55,858 nt of DNA from Collinsella aerofaciens (GCF_018785245.1 NZ_WQPL01000012.1:1-55858), one strand, 5' to 3'. Counted from the stretch's first letter, positions 8,619 through 18,586 are shown. Made by a program: numbers and translations. The notes: generated by a model from the sequence alone, not told the origin.

Positions 8619-8756
8619 CAGTTTCTGTAGGGTCTCTGGGACACTTTACCCTGCTAAAGCTGGCATAACAGCTAGAGCGAACGTCGTACAAAGGCAAGGA
8701 AAAATAACATACAAATCGGTGAACGGTAGCTGTCCGCGCTCGCATTTCCTGCGGGT

Positions 8757-8783
8757 TTGTAAAAAACGCCCTTATGATATAAA
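8757..8783 (+). promoter_or_regulatory. Possible pflB promoter at the head of a long leader
   Basis: Overlapping -10 candidates TATGAT (8773-8778) and TATAAA (8778-8783) lie in an A-rich stretch, with a weak TTGTAA (8757-8762). The stretch 8619-9013 contains no gene. It holds this promoter candidate, a 7-codon ORF and roughly 230 nt of leader. No FNR-type or Rex-type palindrome was recognised. Confidence 0.4.
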
Positions 8784-8821
8784 AAAAGAAACATATAACA
8801 GCCCAGATGGAGAGGGTCGCT

Positions 8822-8845
8822 ATGTTATCCTTCTCAAACGGGTGA
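8822..8845 (+). CDS. Possible 7-codon leader ORF in the pflB 5' UTR
   Basis: ATG-TTA-TCC-TTC-TCA-AAC-GGG-TGA (MLSFSNG) is preceded by a good GGAGAGGG site 5 nt upstream. It lies downstream of the candidate pflB promoter and about 170 nt before pflB. No coding conservation can be judged from one sequence, so it may be chance. Confidence 0.25.
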   Translation: MLSFSNG

Positions 8846-9013
8846 AATCTTGGGTTTTGGGTTGTAGTTCCAAGGTGGACAAACGTTTTTCTCTGCACCA
8901 ACGTGTGGTGAAGAACGGAAGAAGCCGGTAGTGCAAGCCGAACATTCAAGAATTCAATAAGCAGCGGTGTGAGAGAGCGCCGCATAACACGTAACTAGGA
9001 GCGTGGTTACACA

Positions 9014-11065
<2,052 letters not shown>

Positions 11066-11067
11066 CT

Positions 11068-11090
11068 ATTGTTAGTGCTATACTAACAAT
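11068..11090 (+). promoter_or_regulatory. Hairpin between the two PFL genes
   Basis: ATTGTTAGT (11068-11076) pairs with ACTAACAAT (11082-11090). It starts 2 nt after the pflB stop codon and has no U-tract, so mRNA processing or stability is more likely than termination. Confidence 0.55.
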
Positions 11091-11107
11091 AACGATTACT
11101 GATTAGT

Positions 11108-11127
11108 GCGCCGGTTTCGGCCGGCGC
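11108..11127 (+). promoter_or_regulatory. GC-rich hairpin before the glycyl-radical subunit gene
   Basis: GCGCCGG and CCGGCGC pair around TTTCGG, 23 nt before the downstream ATG. With no U-run it may protect or pause the transcript and help set the ratio of the two PFL subunits. Confidence 0.5.
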
Positions 11128-11150
11128 CTATCGATCGAAGGAGACACATT

Positions 11151-11402
11151 ATGAAGGTTTCTGAAGTTTCCGAGACTCAGGCCGATAACCTGGTCCACAT
11201 GCTCGACGCTTACGCCGAGAAGGGTGGCCACCACCTGAACATCAACGTCTTCAACCGTGAGACGCTGCTCGACGCTCAGGCTCACCCCGAGAAGTATCCG
11301 CAGCTGACCATCCGCGTTTCCGGCTACGCCGTGAACTTCCACACGCTCACCAAGGAGCAGCAGGACGAGGTCATTGCGCGTACCTTCCACAACAAGTTCT
11401 AA
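11151..11402 (+). CDS. Stand-alone glycyl-radical subunit of pyruvate formate-lyase
   Basis: This 83-residue protein is the C-terminal domain of PFL as a separate polypeptide. It contains [17 protein letters not shown], then [20 protein letters not shown] with the radical Gly at residue 58, ending RTFHNKF. It resembles E. coli GrcA (YfiD), a spare part for oxygen-cleaved PFL. Here, however, the neighbouring core has no glycyl domain of its own, so this subunit should be obligatory. A strong GAAGGAGA site lies 7 nt before the ATG, and the 85-bp gap with its own start rules out a simple frameshift. The radical would be installed by PflA, encoded at 18643. A family A structured element follows 25 nt after the stop. 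Confidence 0.92.
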   Translation: MKVSEVSETQADNLVHMLDAYAEKGGHHLNINVFNRETLLDAQAHPEKYPQLTIRVSGYAVNFHTLTKEQQDEVIARTFHNKF

Positions 11403-11427
11403 AGGGTTCAACTCCTGTAGGATTACT

Positions 11428-11553
11428 GGGGCCGGTTTTGGGTTATTTCCCAAAACGTCCTCGGACATGCAAAGAGGCTCCGCTGCGCGCGTTGCGCGGT
11501 GGAGCCTCTTTGCGTCCTGCGGAATGTTTTGGGAGATAGCCCAAACAGCCCCG
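11428..11553 (+). ncRNA. Structured 3'-UTR element, family A, copy 1
   Basis: An outer stem (GGGGC...CCCAAAAC with GTTTTGGG...GCCCC), a fixed internal loop (GTCCTC on the left, TGCGGAAT on the right), a 4-bp stem GGAC/GTCC, a bulged ATG and a long inner stem (GCAAAGAGGCTCC / GGAGCCTCTTTGC). It begins 25 nt after the glycyl-radical subunit stop codon on the same strand. No U-tract follows. Together with the operator at 11669 this accounts for the gap before the lacI gene. Confidence 0.65.
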
Positions 11554-11668
11554 GCGGGGGTCCTGTGTAGTCACCCTTTAGGCGGAACTCTCCTAATTAT
11601 TTGGATGAGTCGTTTACTTACTTGTACTGTTACCGTCTTCCCGCTCTTGTTGGGGTATGCTTTGTTCG

Positions 11669-11687
11669 TATGTAAACGTATGACATG
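11669..11687. promoter_or_regulatory. Candidate LacI-type operator at the regulator gene
   Basis: TATGTAAACGTATGACATG contains two half-sites resembling those before the GH32 gene (ATGTCAAACG type) around a central CG. It lies about 20 bp before the regulator start, consistent with autoregulation. Confidence 0.45.
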
Positions 11688-11705
11688 TTGATGGGGGAGG
11701 GTGCT

Positions 11706-12716
11706 ATGGCTCGCGAGGGCGCTCGTTCTAAGGATTCGGCTAAGCCTGGCATCAAGGAAGTTGCAGCGGTGGCGGGGGTTTCGCCTACTACGGTATCTCG
11801 CGTGCTTAATAATCGCGGCTATATTAGCCAAGAGACCCGCGATAAGGTCCATGCCGCGATGAAGCGCATCAACTATACGCCCAACGATATCGCCCGTGCC
11901 ATGCTCAACGGTCGCCTGAATCTTATCGGTATGATCGTCCCCTATGTCAGCAGTCCGTTTCATGCCCAAGTGGTTCAAGTCATTGAGCATACCCTGGCCG
12001 AAAACGGTTTTAAGATGCTGCTGTGCAATAGCGCCAATCGACCCGAGCTTGAGCGCTCTTATATCGACATGCTTCGACGCAATATGGTTGATGGCGTCAT
12101 CGTCAACTCGCTTAATATCGGTGCCGAGGCGTATGCCGAGATGGGCTTGAGTCTGGTTGGTATCGACTGCGACCTTGGCGAGGCCTCTGTTCAGATTGCG
12201 AGCGACAGCTATGGCATCGGCGAACTTGCCACGCGTCGCCTGATTGATGACGGGTGTTCGCGCATCTTGTGCCTGCGCAACAATAGCCGCATGCGCATGC
12301 CTGCCAATAAGCGTACCGATGCCTACCACGATGTTGTGGAGCAGGCCGGTTTGCCCGCGCTTGTCCGTGAGGTCGAGTTCGTTAAGTCCGATGACGAAAA
12401 GAGTGCGGTCGTTGCGAAGATCCTCGATGAGAACCCCGATATTGACGGCATCTTTGCGGGAGACGACACGATGGCGGCTATCTGTCTTAACGTGATGAAG
12501 CAGCGCGGCTTGAGCGCTCCGGACGATATTAAGGTCGTGGGCGCGGATGGCGCCCGCCGCACTATGACGTTTATGCCTGACTTAACAACCGTTCGTCAAG
12601 ATATCGATCGCATCGGAGAGCTCGCGGCGCAATCCATCATCGCTCTTGTTAACGGTGAAAAGCCCGAATCGAATACCAAGCTCCCCGTTGAACTCATTGA
12701 GGGCAAAACCGCGTAG
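11706..12716 (+). CDS. LacI-family repressor of the sucrose/fructan locus
   Basis: This 336-residue protein has an N-terminal LacI helix-turn-helix (IKEVAAVAGVSPTTVSRVLNNRG, about residues 16-38), a hinge helix and a periplasmic-binding-protein-like sensor domain. Start 11706 was chosen over the ATG at 11685 because GGGGGAGG lies 5-6 nt before it. It immediately precedes two GH32 genes and a PTS permease. Operator-like sequences with a central CG lie before it, before the GH32 gene and before the PTS gene, so it most likely represses the locus and responds to a sugar or sugar phosphate. A ScrR-type role is inferred from context. Confidence 0.88.
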   Translation: MAREGARSKDSAKPGIKEVAAVAGVSPTTVSRVLNNRGYISQETRDKVHAAMKRINYTPNDIARAMLNGRLNLIGMIVPYVSSPFHAQVVQVIEHTLAENGFKMLLCNSANRPELERSYIDMLRRNMVDGVIVNSLNIGAEAYAEMGLSLVGIDCDLGEASVQIASDSYGIGELATRRLIDDGCSRILCLRNNSRMRMPANKRTDAYHDVVEQAGLPALVREVEFVKSDDEKSAVVAKILDENPDIDGIFAGDDTMAAICLNVMKQRGLSAPDDIKVVGADGARRTMTFMPDLTTVRQDIDRIGELAAQSIIALVNGEKPESNTKLPVELIEGKTA

Positions 12717-12768
12717 TTCATCCCGTGCCAAAAGAATTCCTCAAACGCCTCTGATGACCGTTCGCCGG

Positions 12769-12788
12769 CATATGTCAACCGTTTGCCG
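12769..12788. promoter_or_regulatory. Operator-like site 1 upstream of the first GH32 gene
   Basis: CATATGTCAACCGTTTGCCG carries the ATATGTCAA half-site in inverted orientation relative to the promoter-overlapping sites at 12817-12856. Confidence 0.45.
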
Positions 12789-12816
12789 ACGACTGGAACT
12801 GCGAAAAGACGTATTG

Positions 12817-12857
12817 GTGTGAAAACGTTTGACATATGAAAACGATTGACATATCTT
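12817..12857 (+). promoter_or_regulatory. Promoter and overlapping double operator of the sucrose locus
   Basis: A consensus -35 TTGACA (12829-12834), 17-bp spacer and -10 TATCTT (12852-12857). Two tandem sites, GTGAAAACGTTTGACATA and ATGAAAACGATTGACATA, each with a central CG, cover both promoter boxes. A LacI-family dimer bound here would block RNA polymerase directly. Confidence 0.7.
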
Positions 12858-12899
12858 GCAGTTGTACCGAGTTAGTATCACGTGGGAAGGAAGTCTCGG

Positions 12900-14282
12900 A
12901 TGCACAAGGTGTATTACCAGCCTGAGGGAATTTGGGTGGGCGACATCATGCCGTACGGCGAGGACGGCACGTTCTATCTCTATCATCAGCGTGACACGCG
13001 AAACCCCGGACCTTTCGGAGAGCCGTTTGGCTGGGCACTCGCGACAACCAAGGACTTCGTCAATTACAAAGACTTTGGCGAGAGCCTTGAGCGTGGCGGC
13101 GACGAGGAAGTCGACCAGTATGTTTATGCCGGCACGGTGTTTAAGGTGGGCGACAAGTACCATGCGCTCTACACTGGTTGCAATCGCGATAAGGTCAAGG
13201 CACGCTTGATGAAGCAGGTTCTTCTTCACGCAACGAGTGACGACGCCGTCAAGTGGGAGAAGAACATCGCCGAGACGCTGCTTCCGCCCCAGGAAGGTTA
13301 CGATGACCGCAACTGGCGCGATCCCTTTGTGCTTTGGGATGAGGAGAACGAAGAGTACATGCTCATCCTCGGCACGCGCGTGGGCGAGGACAAGCGTCTG
13401 ATGACCGGGCGTCTGGTCAAGTTCACCTCCAAGGACCTGGATACCTGGGAGTTCCAGGGCGACTGGTGGAATCCGGGCCTTTACACCATGTTCGAGATGC
13501 CTGATCTCTTTAAGATGGGCGACTGGTGGTATCTGGTGTTCTCCGAGTACAGTGATGGCAACAAGACCCGTTACCGCATGTCTCGCTCCATCAACGGTCC
13601 TTGGATCACTCCTGCTGACGATTCATTCGATGGCCGCGCGTACTATGCCGCGCGTACCGCATTTGATGGCGAGCGCCGCGTTCTCTTTGGTTGGGTTCCT
13701 ACGCGTGACGAGGGTGGCGATCCCAGCTCTTACCTGTGGGGTGGCACCTTTATGCCTCTCGAGATCGTTCAGCGTGCCGACGGAACGCTCGGCACCAAGC
13801 TCCCTGACAGCATGCTTGGCGCCTTTGGCGAGGCTAAGGCAGTCGAGGCCTTTGAGCTTTCCTGCGAGTCGGGCAAGGTCGAGCAGGTGCTCGCCGCGGA
13901 TGCCGGTTCCACCTATATGCTCGATGCCGACATCGAGCTCGCCGGTGACGCTGCCGGCTTCTCGGTGAAGCTTGCCGAGGACGCCGAGTCCGGTCTTGCC
14001 TATGAGTTCCGCGCCAACCTGCGTGAGGGCAAGCTCGAGTTTACGGCGGCCCCCCAGTATCCGTGGTTCCAGGTCAACAACATGGGCCTCGAGCGTCCGT
14101 TGTTCTTTAAGGGCGAGGGCACTCATCATGTGCGCCTGGTCGTTGACGACGATATCGCGACCATCTTTGTCGATGATGTTGCGCTTAACGCGCGCTTCTG
14201 CAATAAGCAGGGCCAGGGTGTGGCACTGACGGTCACCGACGGTACGCTCAAGTGCGCAAATGCAACGATCGCGTCTCTGTAA
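12900..14282 (+). CDS. Divergent GH32 (beta-fructosidase-like) glycoside hydrolase
   Basis: This 460-residue protein has a five-bladed clan-J propeller (about 1-300) and a C-terminal beta-sandwich (about 310-460). Catalytic signatures are recognisable but altered. The usual N-terminal WMNDPNG is replaced by WVGDIMPYGEDG, with D15 as probable nucleophile. NWRDPFVLW near residue 139 supplies the transition-state Asp, and MFEMPDLF near 198 supplies the acid/base Glu. No signal peptide is seen, so it acts in the cytosol on imported sugars. ATG 12900 with GGAAGGAAG upstream is preferred over GTG 12882. Likely substrates are sucrose 6-phosphate or a fructo-oligosaccharide, but the altered nucleophile motif means specificity should not be assumed. 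Confidence 0.85.
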   Translation: MHKVYYQPEGIWVGDIMPYGEDGTFYLYHQRDTRNPGPFGEPFGWALATTKDFVNYKDFGESLERGGDEEVDQYVYAGTVFKVGDKYHALYTGCNRDKVKARLMKQVLLHATSDDAVKWEKNIAETLLPPQEGYDDRNWRDPFVLWDEENEEYMLILGTRVGEDKRLMTGRLVKFTSKDLDTWEFQGDWWNPGLYTMFEMPDLFKMGDWWYLVFSEYSDGNKTRYRMSRSINGPWITPADDSFDGRAYYAARTAFDGERRVLFGWVPTRDEGGDPSSYLWGGTFMPLEIVQRADGTLGTKLPDSMLGAFGEAKAVEAFELSCESGKVEQVLAADAGSTYMLDADIELAGDAAGFSVKLAEDAESGLAYEFRANLREGKLEFTAAPQYPWFQVNNMGLERPLFFKGEGTHHVRLVVDDDIATIFVDDVALNARFCNKQGQGVALTVTDGTLKCANATIASL

Positions 14283-14286
14283 TGGC

Positions 14287-14304
14287 ATCAAAACGTTTTA
14301 TGAT
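14287..14304. promoter_or_regulatory. LacI-type palindrome before the PTS gene
   Basis: ATCAAAACGTTTTATGAT is a near-perfect palindrome with central ACGT in the 45-bp gap between the GH32 and PTS genes. It could be an internal operator or a catabolite-control site. Confidence 0.5.
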
Positions 14305-14327
14305 TTCGTAAGGGAATGGAGAGGAAC

Positions 14328-15779
14328 ATGGACTACAAAGTAGTGTCTCAGCAAGTCGTCGATAACGTCGGCGGTCTGGAGAACATCGAGGGCGCCACGC
14401 ATTGCGTTACGCGTCTGCGTCTGGTGCTCAAGGATACGAGCAAGTACAACAAGGCCGAGCTCGAGAACATCGATGGCGTCAAGGGCGTGCTGTACAACAG
14501 CGGCCAGCTCATGATCATCTTCGGTACCGGTACCGTCAACAAGGTCTACGATGAGTTTATGGCTCTGACGGGCGTTAAGGAGATCAGCGCTTCCGAGGTC
14601 AAGGGCGCCGAGGCGGACAAGAAGGGCAAGTTCTTCTCGGTCCTCAAGGTATTCTCGGATATCTTTATCCCCATCATTCCCGCTTTCGTCGGCGCTGCTA
14701 TCATCATCGGCCTTAAGTCGCTGATCGTTGCCAACGGCCTCTTTGGCATGGAGGGCAGCCTTGCCGACCACAGCGAGTTCCTCAAGAACCTCGCAAGCTT
14801 CTTTGCCATTATCGCCACCACGTTTGACTACCTGCCTGTCCTGGTTATGTACAGCGCGGTGAAGCGTTTTGGCGGTAACCCGATTCTGGGCATCCTCGTC
14901 GGTATCGTCATGGTTCACCCGAGCCTTATGAACCGCAACACGTTCGTTATGGATCCGACGGGTGCTGAGTACTGGAACTTTGGTCCGCTCTCCATTCCCA
15001 TGGTTGCTTTCCAGGGCGGCGTGTTCCCTGCAATCCTGACTGCCTGGTTTATGGCCAAGGTCGAAAAGATTGCCCAGAAGCAAATCCCCGAGGTCGTCTC
15101 GTTCGTCTTTGTCCCGACCGTTACCCTGATTCTTGCTAACGTCGCCCTGTTCACCGTGTTCGGCCCGCTCGGCAACCTGATCGGCGACGTCCTCGCCGGT
15201 GTAATCGATATCCTGTACAACAGGATGGGCGTCTTCGGTGCCTTTGTCTTTGCCGCATTCCTGCAGCCGCTCGTCGTTACCGGTACGCATCAGTTCATCC
15301 AGGGTATCGAGGCAAACCTCGTCGCCACGACTGGCTTCAACTACATCCAGGCCATCTGGTCGGTTTCCATCATCGCCCAGGGCGGCGGCGCCATCGGCAT
15401 GTACCTCATTCACAAGAAGCATTCCAAAGAGCGCAACATCTGCATGTCGTCCTTTATCCCGACGCTGGTCGGTATCTCCGAGCCCGCAATCTTTGCTGCA
15501 AACATGCGCTACTCGATCATCCCGTTCATCTGCGCTTGCATCGGTGCAGGCTGCGGCGGTGCCTTCGTGAAGCTCTTTGAGGTGCGCGCCATCGGTCAGG
15601 GTCTGACCGGCGTGCTTGGCCTGCTCATCGTCACGCCCGAGACGCTCGTGTGGTATGTGGCTGGCAATCTCATCGCCTTTATCGTGCCGATCGTCTTGAT
15701 CTTTGCCTACAACAAGGCAAAGGGCGTGCCGACCACTGATGAAGAGGGCGCTGGTGCTGGCTTTGATGTCAGCTTCTAG
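14328..15779 (+). CDS. Sucrose-type PTS permease, fused EIIB-EIIC
   Basis: It imports and phosphorylates a sugar across the membrane. The 483-residue protein has an EIIB domain (about 1-90) with phosphorylatable Cys in ATHCVTRLRLVL, and an EIIC domain with about ten helices. EIIC contains the conserved GITEP-like segment as LVGISEPAIFAANMR and the substrate-region HQFIQGIE. There is no EIIA domain, so EIIA must come from another locus, as for many sucrose and trehalose transporters. ATG 14328 was chosen for its GGAGAGG site; the ATG at 14316 lies within that site. Being flanked by two GH32 genes, sucrose (delivered as sucrose 6-phosphate) or a short fructan is the most likely cargo. Confidence 0.9.
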   Translation: MDYKVVSQQVVDNVGGLENIEGATHCVTRLRLVLKDTSKYNKAELENIDGVKGVLYNSGQLMIIFGTGTVNKVYDEFMALTGVKEISASEVKGAEADKKGKFFSVLKVFSDIFIPIIPAFVGAAIIIGLKSLIVANGLFGMEGSLADHSEFLKNLASFFAIIATTFDYLPVLVMYSAVKRFGGNPILGILVGIVMVHPSLMNRNTFVMDPTGAEYWNFGPLSIPMVAFQGGVFPAILTAWFMAKVEKIAQKQIPEVVSFVFVPTVTLILANVALFTVFGPLGNLIGDVLAGVIDILYNRMGVFGAFVFAAFLQPLVVTGTHQFIQGIEANLVATTGFNYIQAIWSVSIIAQGGGAIGMYLIHKKHSKERNICMSSFIPTLVGISEPAIFAANMRYSIIPFICACIGAGCGGAFVKLFEVRAIGQGLTGVLGLLIVTPETLVWYVAGNLIAFIVPIVLIFAYNKAKGVPTTDEEGAGAGFDVSF

Positions 15780-15816
15780 TTGAGCCGTTCAGCGTAATCT
15801 GAGGATAAGTCCATTT

Positions 15817-15858
15817 GGGGAAGGGCGTTCGACTCGTGTGAGTCGAGCGTCCTTCCCC
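15817..15858 (+). promoter_or_regulatory. Long intercistronic hairpin before the second GH32 gene
   Basis: GGGGAAGG...GACTC pairs with GAGTC...CCTTCCCC around GTGT (about 17 pairs with two mismatches). There is no U-tract. It lies 22 nt before a gene with a weak ribosome binding site, so it may tune downstream expression. Confidence 0.55.
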
Positions 15859-15880
15859 ATAGACGAGAAAGTCAACGGCG

Positions 15881-17323
15881 ATGTTTAATCAAAAAAATAA
15901 GGTGACACGCGCGGACTATGAGCAGTGGCGTGCCGGACAGGATGAGACGGCGGGTCGCATCGCGTCCGACCCCGATAGGCTCCTGTTCCATGTGGAGCCT
16001 GAGCTTGGCTGGCTCAACGACCCCAACGGTTTGGTGCAGATCGGTGATACGTATCACATCTATCACCAATACGATCCATTCGATGCTGCGCATGGCGGTC
16101 CAGTGCTTTGGAATCATCTGACAACAAAGGATTTTGTGACGTACGAGAATCGCGGCCCTGTGCTGTTCCCCGATTCCGATTTGGATTCGAGCGGAGCGTA
16201 TTCTGGTTCTGCCTTTGTACACGACGGCAAGATTCACTACTTCTATACCGGCAACGTCAAGCATTTTGACCGCGATGATTACGACTACGTGTTGACGGGC
16301 CGTGAGCAAAACCAGATTCATGTGGTTGCCGAGAACCCCGACGAATTGGGCGAGAAGCGCATAGCTGTTGGGCCGGTCGATTGCCCCGACGATATCGGTA
16401 CGCACGTGCGCGATCCCAAAATCCTTGAACACGATGGTATCTACTACATGGTTCTGGGCGCTCGTACGAAAGACGACCGCGGCTGCGTGCTTGTCTATAC
16501 CTCGAGCAATCTAGAGGACTGGAGCTATGCGACGCGCATTGAGTTGGGCGAGAAGTTTGGCTTTATGTGGGAGTGCCCCGATCTGTTTGAGCTCGATGGT
16601 GAGCTTATTCTCGTTTGCTGTCCGCAGGGTGTGTCCGCCGATGGTTGGCGTTACCGCAATCCGCACCAGTGCGTGTGGTTTCCCATCGAGGCCGATTGGG
16701 AGGCGCCGAGTTTTAAGATCGCCGGGCAGGGCATGCCCCCGATGGTCGATGCCGGCTTTGATTTCTACGCACCGCAGTCTTTTGAGGATGCTGCGGGTCG
16801 GCGTTTGATGATCGGGTGGTCGGGTTGCCCCGATGCGACGGCAAAAAGCCCGACGGTGGCACGCGGGTGGCAGTGCGCGTTGACGGTGCCGAGAAAACTG
16901 AGCATGCGCGATGGTAAGCTCTGTCAGCAGCCGGTGCACGAGATTGAGAGGATGCGCGGCGACTGCGTTCGTACCGTAGGCGGAGGGACCGTTGAGGAGC
17001 CGGGCCGCCTGTTTGATCTTGTGGTTTCCTGTGAGGGCGCCCAGGTGATCGAGCTCGAAATCCGCAAGGGTGTCTTTGTGCGCTATGCAGACGGGATGCT
17101 TACCCTCGACATGGGTGACGAAGGCTATGGGCGCGACCAGAGGTCGATCGAGCTCAGCGAGCTTCGCGACCTGCGCGTGCTTTCGGACACTACGATGGTC
17201 GAGATTTTTGCAAATGGCGGCGAGGCAGCACTTACGAGCCGGACCTATTCGCCGGCGGTTCCGGCGATGGAGCTGCACGCCGAGGGTGCGGTATCGATGA
17301 ATTTCTACCGCCTCGTGCATTAA
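15881..17323 (+). CDS. scrB: Sucrose-6-phosphate hydrolase / beta-fructosidase, GH32
   Basis: This 480-residue cytosolic enzyme has the canonical GH32 signatures: WLNDPNG with nucleophile D47, VRDPKIL near residue 180 and WECPDLF near 230 with the acid/base Glu. A C-terminal beta-sandwich follows, ending ELHAEGAVSMNFYRL. It would split sucrose 6-phosphate from the PTS into glucose 6-phosphate and fructose. It is the last gene of the locus and is followed by an intrinsic terminator. The start ATG has no strong Shine-Dalgarno (only GAGAAAG about 12 nt away), unlike its neighbours. Two GH32 enzymes in one operon suggest that different linkages or chain lengths are handled. Confidence 0.9.
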   Translation: MFNQKNKVTRADYEQWRAGQDETAGRIASDPDRLLFHVEPELGWLNDPNGLVQIGDTYHIYHQYDPFDAAHGGPVLWNHLTTKDFVTYENRGPVLFPDSDLDSSGAYSGSAFVHDGKIHYFYTGNVKHFDRDDYDYVLTGREQNQIHVVAENPDELGEKRIAVGPVDCPDDIGTHVRDPKILEHDGIYYMVLGARTKDDRGCVLVYTSSNLEDWSYATRIELGEKFGFMWECPDLFELDGELILVCCPQGVSADGWRYRNPHQCVWFPIEADWEAPSFKIAGQGMPPMVDAGFDFYAPQSFEDAAGRRLMIGWSGCPDATAKSPTVARGWQCALTVPRKLSMRDGKLCQQPVHEIERMRGDCVRTVGGGTVEEPGRLFDLVVSCEGAQVIELEIRKGVFVRYADGMLTLDMGDEGYGRDQRSIELSELRDLRVLSDTTMVEIFANGGEAALTSRTYSPAVPAMELHAEGAVSMNFYRLVH

Positions 17324-17375
17324 CCGTGCATGGAGTACGATTGGACTTGCTGGGCGGAATGTGTCGCAGTTACCG

Positions 17376-17414
17376 CGGCCAGCTACCGTTTATCGCGTAT
17401 AGCTACCGTTTGCG
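17376..17414. repeat. Tandem AGCTACCGTTT direct repeats
   Basis: AGCTACCGTTT occurs twice, 22-23 bp apart (roughly two helical turns), with a related GTTACCGCGG just before. It lies between the sucrose locus and its terminator, about 190 bp before degV. It may be a binding site for a regulator of unknown identity. Confidence 0.35.
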
Positions 17415-17475
17415 GAATAAGTAACACTCCTTAATAAACCGTGTAGAATCTCAAGCAAGCACGGAGTTTTCCAGG

Positions 17476-17517
17476 GAGACGCTGTCCTTTGTTGTGTGCA
17501 AGGGGCGGCGTCTCTTT
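17476..17517 (+). terminator. Terminator of the sucrose locus
   Basis: GAGACGC (17476-17482) pairs with GCGTCTC (17508-17514), with further CCTTTG/CAAGG pairing inside, followed by TTT. Confidence 0.6.
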
Positions 17518-17600
17518 GGCGCTTGAGGGCAGTTCTGCAGCAGGATGGTGGACGTGCGTCACATATTAAAAAGCCAATGTCGAGATGGGTCGTGATAAGA

Positions 17601-18455
17601 ATGGGCAAGTACGTAATCGTGGTTGAATCTGGTTCGGATGTGACGCCAGAGCTCTGCGAACGCTACGGCATCGTGCGCGTGCCTATGCATGTCACGATTG
17701 GTGACGAGACCGTCGAGGACGGCTCGATCGATCCGCTCGAGATTTATTCGCGCTGCAACGAGTTTGGCGTGATGCCAAAGACCAGTGGCTGCGCACCGGC
17801 AGATTTCTCTCGCGTGTACGATCGCATTCACGCCGAGCAGCCCGACGCGACCATTTTGCATCTTGCATATTCCGAGGCCACGACCTGCTCGCATCAGTCC
17901 TCAAAGATTGCGGCCCAGGGGCGCGACTACGTGTTCTCCATGGACACGCGCTTTGTCTCGGTGGGCCAGTCGCTCGTTGTCGTCGAGACTGCCAAATACA
18001 TTGAGGCTCACCCCGATGCCACCGTTGACGATATTTTCGCCTTCACCAATTCGGTGATGGACCGCGTGCTGTTGGGCTTTGTTCCTACCGACCTCGCCTT
18101 CCTTAAGGCCGGCGGTCGCTTATCCAACGTCGCGTTCCTAGGCGCCCATCTGCTCAAGATTAAGCCCTGCATCGAGGTGACGGGCGGTAAGTTCGTAGCG
18201 ACCAAGAAGTTCCGCGGTTCTATGCTCAAGTGCGCCCGTGCCTTTCTTGACCACATGGTAGCGAAGGGCGAGATCGACTACTCACATATTGGCCTGGCGT
18301 ATTCGGTGGGTCTTTCCGAGGAGTTGCGCGACGACATGGAAGTCTATGCGCACGATCTGGGCTTTAAGGAGGTTACCTGGACTCAGGTCGGCGGCGTCAT
18401 CTCGAGCCACTGCGGCCCGACCGCCTTCGGTGCGGTGCTCACGCTTAAGGCGTAA
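17601..18455 (+). CDS. DegV-family fatty-acid-binding protein
   Basis: This 284-residue protein begins MGKYVIVVESGSDVTPE, the usual DegV strand with a Ser-rich turn. It continues with MPKTSGCAPADF (the T-S-x-P-type phosphate/ligand loop) and a C-terminal domain ending HCGPTAFGAVL, as in family members that bind a fatty-acid carboxylate. Such proteins present fatty acids to a FakA-type kinase for phospholipid synthesis; no fakA is in the window. ATG 17601 fits the family N-terminus better than the in-frame starts at 17496 and 17577, although its ribosome binding site is weak. It appears monocistronic, followed by a terminator. Confidence 0.87.
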   Translation: MGKYVIVVESGSDVTPELCERYGIVRVPMHVTIGDETVEDGSIDPLEIYSRCNEFGVMPKTSGCAPADFSRVYDRIHAEQPDATILHLAYSEATTCSHQSSKIAAQGRDYVFSMDTRFVSVGQSLVVVETAKYIEAHPDATVDDIFAFTNSVMDRVLLGFVPTDLAFLKAGGRLSNVAFLGAHLLKIKPCIEVTGGKFVATKKFRGSMLKCARAFLDHMVAKGEIDYSHIGLAYSVGLSEELRDDMEVYAHDLGFKEVTWTQVGGVISSHCGPTAFGAVLTLKA

Positions 18456-18487
18456 AGGCCTGACGTCTATCGATATCTATTGCCACA

Positions 18488-18521
18488 GCGGCGGGCGGGT
18501 TGCGACAACCTTCCCGCCGCT
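18488..18521 (+). terminator. Terminator after degV
   Basis: GCGGCGGG...GGTTG pairs with CAACC...CCCGCCGC, followed by TCTTGCG. Confidence 0.65.
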
Positions 18522-18586
18522 CTTGCGTAGGGCCAAATAGGGCAACCCAATTGACCGCTAAACCGTTTCGCCATCATGCGTATGGG

